Source of the DNA: Geodermatophilus obscurus DSM 43160
GTDB taxonomy: Bacteria > Actinomycetota > Actinomycetes > Mycobacteriales > Geodermatophilaceae
Assembly (NCBI RefSeq): GCF_000025345.1
Contig: NC_013757.1
Location: 2,542,001 to 2,606,000 of the forward strand
DNA length: 64,000 nt
Direction of reading: 5' to 3'
Part shown: piece by piece, positions 60,903 through 64,000 of the stretch
How positions within the stretch are numbered: position 1 is the stretch's first letter
How the letters are laid out: every line of letters begins with the position of its first letter
The notes under the pieces: model-generated
Told to the model about the DNA's origin: nothing
Seen by the model: the letters and a program-made list of their open reading frames with translations, nothing else
Databases searched by the model: none
Position numbers and translations under genes: made by a program

Positions 60903-61056
60903 GCGACCGCTCGCAGGGGCTGTCCCGGGTGGTGCTCCGGGCCCGGCCGCCCCGACCTCCAGCGGGGCTGCGGCCCATCCCCCTGTGGTTGCGGCGACCC
61001 GGTGGTCCGGTGGGCGCGAGTGACGGAGCGCTCGCCGCCGACCCCGCGCCGAGCAC

Positions 61057-61191
61057 TCAGCCCGGCTCCCGGCTCCCGCAACGCCGGGGCTCGGCAGGCT
61101 GACGCCGCTCGGCGCCGGGGTCCGTCGACTCGCTGGCGTCCCACCGCTCCCGGATCTCACGCAGCCGGTCGTCCACCCCGGTCGCCACCAT
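61057..61191 (-). CDS. 44-residue protein overlapping the peroxidase gene
   Basis: A short frame reading VATGVDDRLREIRERWDASE and a Pro/Arg/Glu-rich tail. ATG 61191 has a strong GGGAGGG eight bases upstream and overlaps the last 35 bases of the peroxidase gene, which suggests coupling. The N-terminal half should be a charged helix. I recognise no family. The good ribosome site and coding-like codon use support it, its short length does not. Confidence 0.55.
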   Translation of the reverse strand: MVATGVDDRLREIRERWDASESTDPGAERRQPAEPRRCGSREPG

Positions 61192-63103
61192 GGTCGTGCC
61201 CTCCCGGCCGGACGCCGGGACGCTGCCACGGCAGGAAGGCGTTGGTCACCGACCGCATCGCCGGTCGCAGCTGCGGGTGGTGCCGCAGGATCAACGAGGC
61301 CATGGTGTTGTCCGCCAGCCAGCGCATGCCGGGCACCGTGTAGACCGCCGGGGTGAAGTCCCCGGCCAGGAACCGGTCGCTGTTGAGCCGGCGCGACGCC
61401 ATGAGGATGAAGATCCGGAACGCGGTGTCGCTGAACGCGAACCCCTCGGGCAGGCGCTCGGCGAACAGCCCGACCATGAGGTCGACCTTCTCGACGTCCC
61501 CGCCGTAGAGCTGCGACATGTGGCGCGCCAGGTCGGGATCGCCGGTCAGCTCCTCGAAGCCGGCGGGCGCCCGCAGCCGCAGCAGCCGCCGGAACTCGCA
61601 GTAGCGGGGGACGCCGAGCTCGCGGTGGCGCAGGATGTCGACGGCGGCGAGGTCCATGACCTTCCCGTCCGGCCGGACGAACTCCTGCAGGGTCCTCGGG
61701 AAGTTGTGCAGGGTCACCAGCCCGGGGTGCTCGGTGCCGAAGGAGTACAGGAGGTCGGCCACCGGCACGGTGTCCAGCAGAGCGAGGGACCCCGGGCCGG
61801 CCAGCTCGCGCAGGCTGTAGGGCTCCGCCCGGTACCGCCGGTCGTCCTCGTGCGAGCGCAGGTCGAACAGGTCCGGCATGAGCGGGTGCATGCGGTAGAC
61901 GGCGGTGAACTCCTCGGTCAGGGAATAGGGGACGCCGTAGTCCCGCGTCGGCGACCCCGGGATGCCGCTGACCAGCTCGCTGTCGCTGAGCCGGCCGAAG
62001 ACGGTGCTGAGGCGCTCCCCGGCCAGGCCCCACCAGTTCGCCCGCAGCGCGGCGGCCGTGGTGGGGTGGCTGATGACGGCCGGGGTCCACTCGACGGTGT
62101 GGATCTTGGCGGTCAGCGCGGCGACCACGAGCCGGGCGCGCTGGAAGAGCTGCTCGTCGCCCCACGCGGGGAACTCGTCGGTCAGCATGTCGCAGACGGC
62201 GTTGTGCTCGCGGGTGAAGAGCGTCTGCAGCGGCACGAGGCCGAGCCAGAACCCCGGTTCCTCGAGAACGGGGTGGTTGCTCCTGGGCGTCGGCAGCATC
62301 CCGTCGGCCTCGACGCGCAGCTTGCCGCCCTCGAACGTCCGGGCCTCGCGCTGCTGCTCGGCGGTGACACCGTAGATCTGCGAGGCGTCCCACCAGTGGG
62401 TGCAGGTGTTGACCGACGTCCGCGGTGACGAGGTGTCCGGGCGGGTCGGGTCCTCGGGGGTGCGCATGATCAGCATGGGGCGCTCGGGCCACGGGTCGTC
62501 GTCGGCCAGCTCGACCCGCCACGGGTCCTCGGTGGGGCTCTTCCCGTGGCTGAACCAGTCACGGATCATCCACTGCAGCCACGGGGCGACGAGCGCGTTG
62601 ACCGACCTCGCGGGGATGAGCTCGTCCCGGGTCATCAGCTGCCGGCTGACCTCGCGGGGGCTGGGCTCGACGACCTCGGCCGGCGCCGGCCGGCCGGCCG
62701 CGACGAGAGGGACGTTGCGCCCGAACCGTGAGCCGGCCATCCCCGCGGACGGGACCGCGAGGTCGTTGTAGCTGCCGTCCACCGTCCGCGAGGTCAGGAC
62801 CTGCGGGTCGAACGGTGGGACGGCCGGGGGCTGCGTGGTCGGCAGCGTGCCGGTGTCGTGCAGGTTGTGCCGGCGCAGCGCATCACGGAGGCCGGCGATC
62901 ACCGCCAGCCCCAGGGGCACGGGCAGCCGGTCCCAGCCGACGACCCGGTCCAGCGCCTGGGCCGCCGCGCGGTAGACCCGCCACGGCAGGCCCGGCCGGT
63001 AGCCGCCCGCGGGCGTGGCGGCGCCGGGCTGCGCCGTCGTCCGGGGTGCTCCGTTGCCGGCGACCCTGCTCCTCGGCGGCTCGGTCGTGGACGTCCTGGT
63101 CAT
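61157..63103 (-). CDS. Haem peroxidase/dioxygenase-family protein with altered distal residue
   Basis: A 648-residue protein of the animal peroxidase / fatty-acid alpha-dioxygenase type. The proximal haem ligand His is in LVTLHNFPRTL, and THWWDASQIYG is the conserved mid-protein block. In the usual QFMIHDW motif the distal His should come after MI, but here residues 177-184 read LQWMIRDW, placing Arg181 in that position. The change would need only one base (CAT to CGT). The enzyme may be inactive, or have a different reaction. GGAGGCC precedes ATG 63103. The helical 155-residue protein lies upstream on the same strand. Confidence 0.85.
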   Translation of the reverse strand: MTRTSTTEPPRSRVAGNGAPRTTAQPGAATPAGGYRPGLPWRVYRAAAQALDRVVGWDRLPVPLGLAVIAGLRDALRRHNLHDTGTLPTTQPPAVPPFDPQVLTSRTVDGSYNDLAVPSAGMAGSRFGRNVPLVAAGRPAPAEVVEPSPREVSRQLMTRDELIPARSVNALVAPWLQWMIRDWFSHGKSPTEDPWRVELADDDPWPERPMLIMRTPEDPTRPDTSSPRTSVNTCTHWWDASQIYGVTAEQQREARTFEGGKLRVEADGMLPTPRSNHPVLEEPGFWLGLVPLQTLFTREHNAVCDMLTDEFPAWGDEQLFQRARLVVAALTAKIHTVEWTPAVISHPTTAAALRANWWGLAGERLSTVFGRLSDSELVSGIPGSPTRDYGVPYSLTEEFTAVYRMHPLMPDLFDLRSHEDDRRYRAEPYSLRELAGPGSLALLDTVPVADLLYSFGTEHPGLVTLHNFPRTLQEFVRPDGKVMDLAAVDILRHRELGVPRYCEFRRLLRLRAPAGFEELTGDPDLARHMSQLYGGDVEKVDLMVGLFAERLPEGFAFSDTAFRIFILMASRRLNSDRFLAGDFTPAVYTVPGMRWLADNTMASLILRHHPQLRPAMRSVTNAFLPWQRPGVRPGGHDHGGDRGGRPAA

Positions 63104-63254
63104 CGAGGCCTCCTCGAGGCGGTATGTGGACGAGCCCCCGGGGTTCACGACACGGCCCGCGCACGGGGAGGTCGGGGCGGACGTGTGGCGGTCGGTCGGC
63201 GAGGCGCGGGAGTCGTCGCCGGCCCGTCGCCGGCCACAGCTGGTGCCGACACGG

Positions 63255-63722
63255 CTACTGCTGACGCAGGGTGAACCACCCGACTCGGCGCTTCCACAGC
63301 CAGATGACGCCGAGGTACAGGCCGGGGGCCACGGGTCGGACCTCGTCGCGGACCATCCGCGCCACGATGGACGTCCTCGAGTAGTCGATGAGGACGCACT
63401 CCTCGTCGTCGACCCAGCTGCGGTCGTGGGACAACAGGGCACGGATCGTCCGCGTGCGCAGCGGTCCGATGAGGTTCTGCAGCGACCGGCCCGAGGGCTC
63501 TGTCTCCTTGCCCGCCCAGACCACCAGGTGGACGAGCCAGGCCAGTGGACCGCAGGCAGGGGTTCCCGGGAACAGCAGCCCCGTGCCGGGCAGGCGTCCG
63601 TGCGGGACGTCCCCCGCGGAACTGGACCGGAAGAGCAGGTCCAGTTCCCGGTTGTCCATGCGCTGCAGCGCCCGCTCGTCGAGGACGTCGCCCCGGACGG
63701 CAGGAGCGTGTCGGAACACCAC
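63255..63722 (-). CDS. 155-residue protein next to the peroxidase gene, unknown function
   Basis: An unrecognised protein with NRELDLLFRSSSAGDVPHGRLPGTGLLFPG and then VDDEECVLIDYSRTSIVARMVRDEVRPVAPGLYLGVIWLWKRRVGWFTL. The pattern RDE(V/I)R-x-VAPGLYLG is conserved in several actinobacterial proteins I have met but cannot name. GTG 63722 has GGAGG five bases upstream; GTG 63719 is equally possible. It lies 151 bases ahead of the peroxidase on the same strand, so it may be a partner. One weak hydrophobic segment (WLVHLVVWA) is present. Confidence 0.7.
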   Translation of the reverse strand: MVFRHAPAVRGDVLDERALQRMDNRELDLLFRSSSAGDVPHGRLPGTGLLFPGTPACGPLAWLVHLVVWAGKETEPSGRSLQNLIGPLRTRTIRALLSHDRSWVDDEECVLIDYSRTSIVARMVRDEVRPVAPGLYLGVIWLWKRRVGWFTLRQQ

Positions 63723-63894
63723 AGGAGCCTCCAGCGGCAGGTGTGACGACGTGCGGGGCGGCGACCTCCCCGCGACCGCGGCCCGTCCTCGGGGTCGCCC
63801 CGGCGGTCGCGACGGGGACGACGGACACCGGAGCGTGGGAGCCCCGCGACGGGGAGCAGCTGTGCACGGCACCCCCTGGCGGGTCCGACCGACG

Positions 63895-64000
63895 TCAGGA
63901 CCCAGGTTGCCGCTCCGGCGTCACCGGGACATCACCGGTCTCATCGGAGCCGGCATCCCGGCCCCCCTCGCCGTCGAGGGGGAGGACGTCGCCGACACCG
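63895..64000 (-). CDS. Possible C-terminal tail of a gene cut by the window edge
   Basis: From the right edge to a TGA at 63895-63897 the minus strand is open and reads an acidic tail (VLPLDGEGGRDAGSDETG ... PERQPGS). This is typical of actinobacterial protein C-termini but too short to identify. The opposite strand is also open, so the call is tentative. Confidence 0.25.
   Translation of the reverse strand, partial: GVGDVLPLDGEGGRDAGSDETGDVPVTPERQPGS

Noticed and set aside
59427-62522. Long minus-strand frame of over 1000 codons
   Set aside because: Antisense to DUF4032 and out of frame with the peroxidase, which has clear motifs in its own frame.

Overview
The window is very GC-rich, its genes have G or C in nearly every third codon position, and GTG starts with GTGA/ATGA overlaps are common. 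Together with gene families such as ANTAR and SARP regulators, an ECF41-type sigma factor, DUF4032 and DUF3616, this points to an actinobacterium. The gene mix resembles Geodermatophilaceae (Blastococcus, Geodermatophilus, Modestobacter), but that placement is inference. I see no tRNA, rRNA, CRISPR array or complete insertion sequence.

Layout. 1-2106 is the end of a sugar-acid or aromatic catabolic operon (FAH-family hydrolase, zinc alcohol dehydrogenase, SDR). 2180-4807 holds an M19 dipeptidase and an AcoR-like/LytTR regulator on the minus strand. 4941-12867 is a PQQ alcohol-oxidation module: formaldehyde-dehydrogenase-like enzyme, cupredoxin-like protein, PQQ dehydrogenase with a lanthanide-type Asp-Tyr-Asp motif, pqqA, pqqB, pqqC, pqqD, pqqE and a CaCA-family exchanger. 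12962-15702 carries a DUF1232 protein, a GlcG/HbpS-like protein and an APC permease. 15747-20385 (minus) is a long-chain olefin operon oleA-oleBC-oleD with fused oleB and oleC. 20552-23532 looks like an accessory island: zinc-finger coiled-coil protein, endonuclease VII, tyrosine recombinase.

23577-33587 is a mixed set: hydrolase, methyltransferase, GAF-ANTAR protein, HpcH aldolase, phosphoglycerate dehydrogenase, a tightly coupled GDPD / 75-residue protein / carboxymuconolactone-decarboxylase-like operon, an amidohydrolase and a DUF3616-GNAT fusion. 34320-38117 is an ABC importer of the nitrate/sulfonate/taurine class. 38145-39425 is an ECF41-like sigma factor divergent from a VOC protein. 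A near-perfect actinobacterial LexA box lies at 39602-39617, ahead of a 90-residue protein of unknown function. 40278-45090 has a carotenoid oxygenase and divergent LuxR and SARP regulators separated by a structured spacer.

45242-63722 holds secreted proteases (M14, S8), a patatin/acyltransferase pair, an S9 peptidase, a YihY membrane protein, a cytochrome P450, a luciferase-like oxidoreductase, a DUF4032 kinase-like protein and a haem peroxidase group with a changed distal residue.

How the genes work together. The clearest functional unit is the PQQ block. It makes its own cofactor (pqqA to pqqE), encodes a dehydrogenase that uses it and an enzyme fit to remove the aldehyde, and is faced by a divergent regulator that may sense small metabolites. 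The dehydrogenase and its cupredoxin-like partner both lack visible export signals, and the partner lacks the usual copper ligands. The ole operon is a second complete pathway, condensing two fatty acyl chains to a long-chain alkene.
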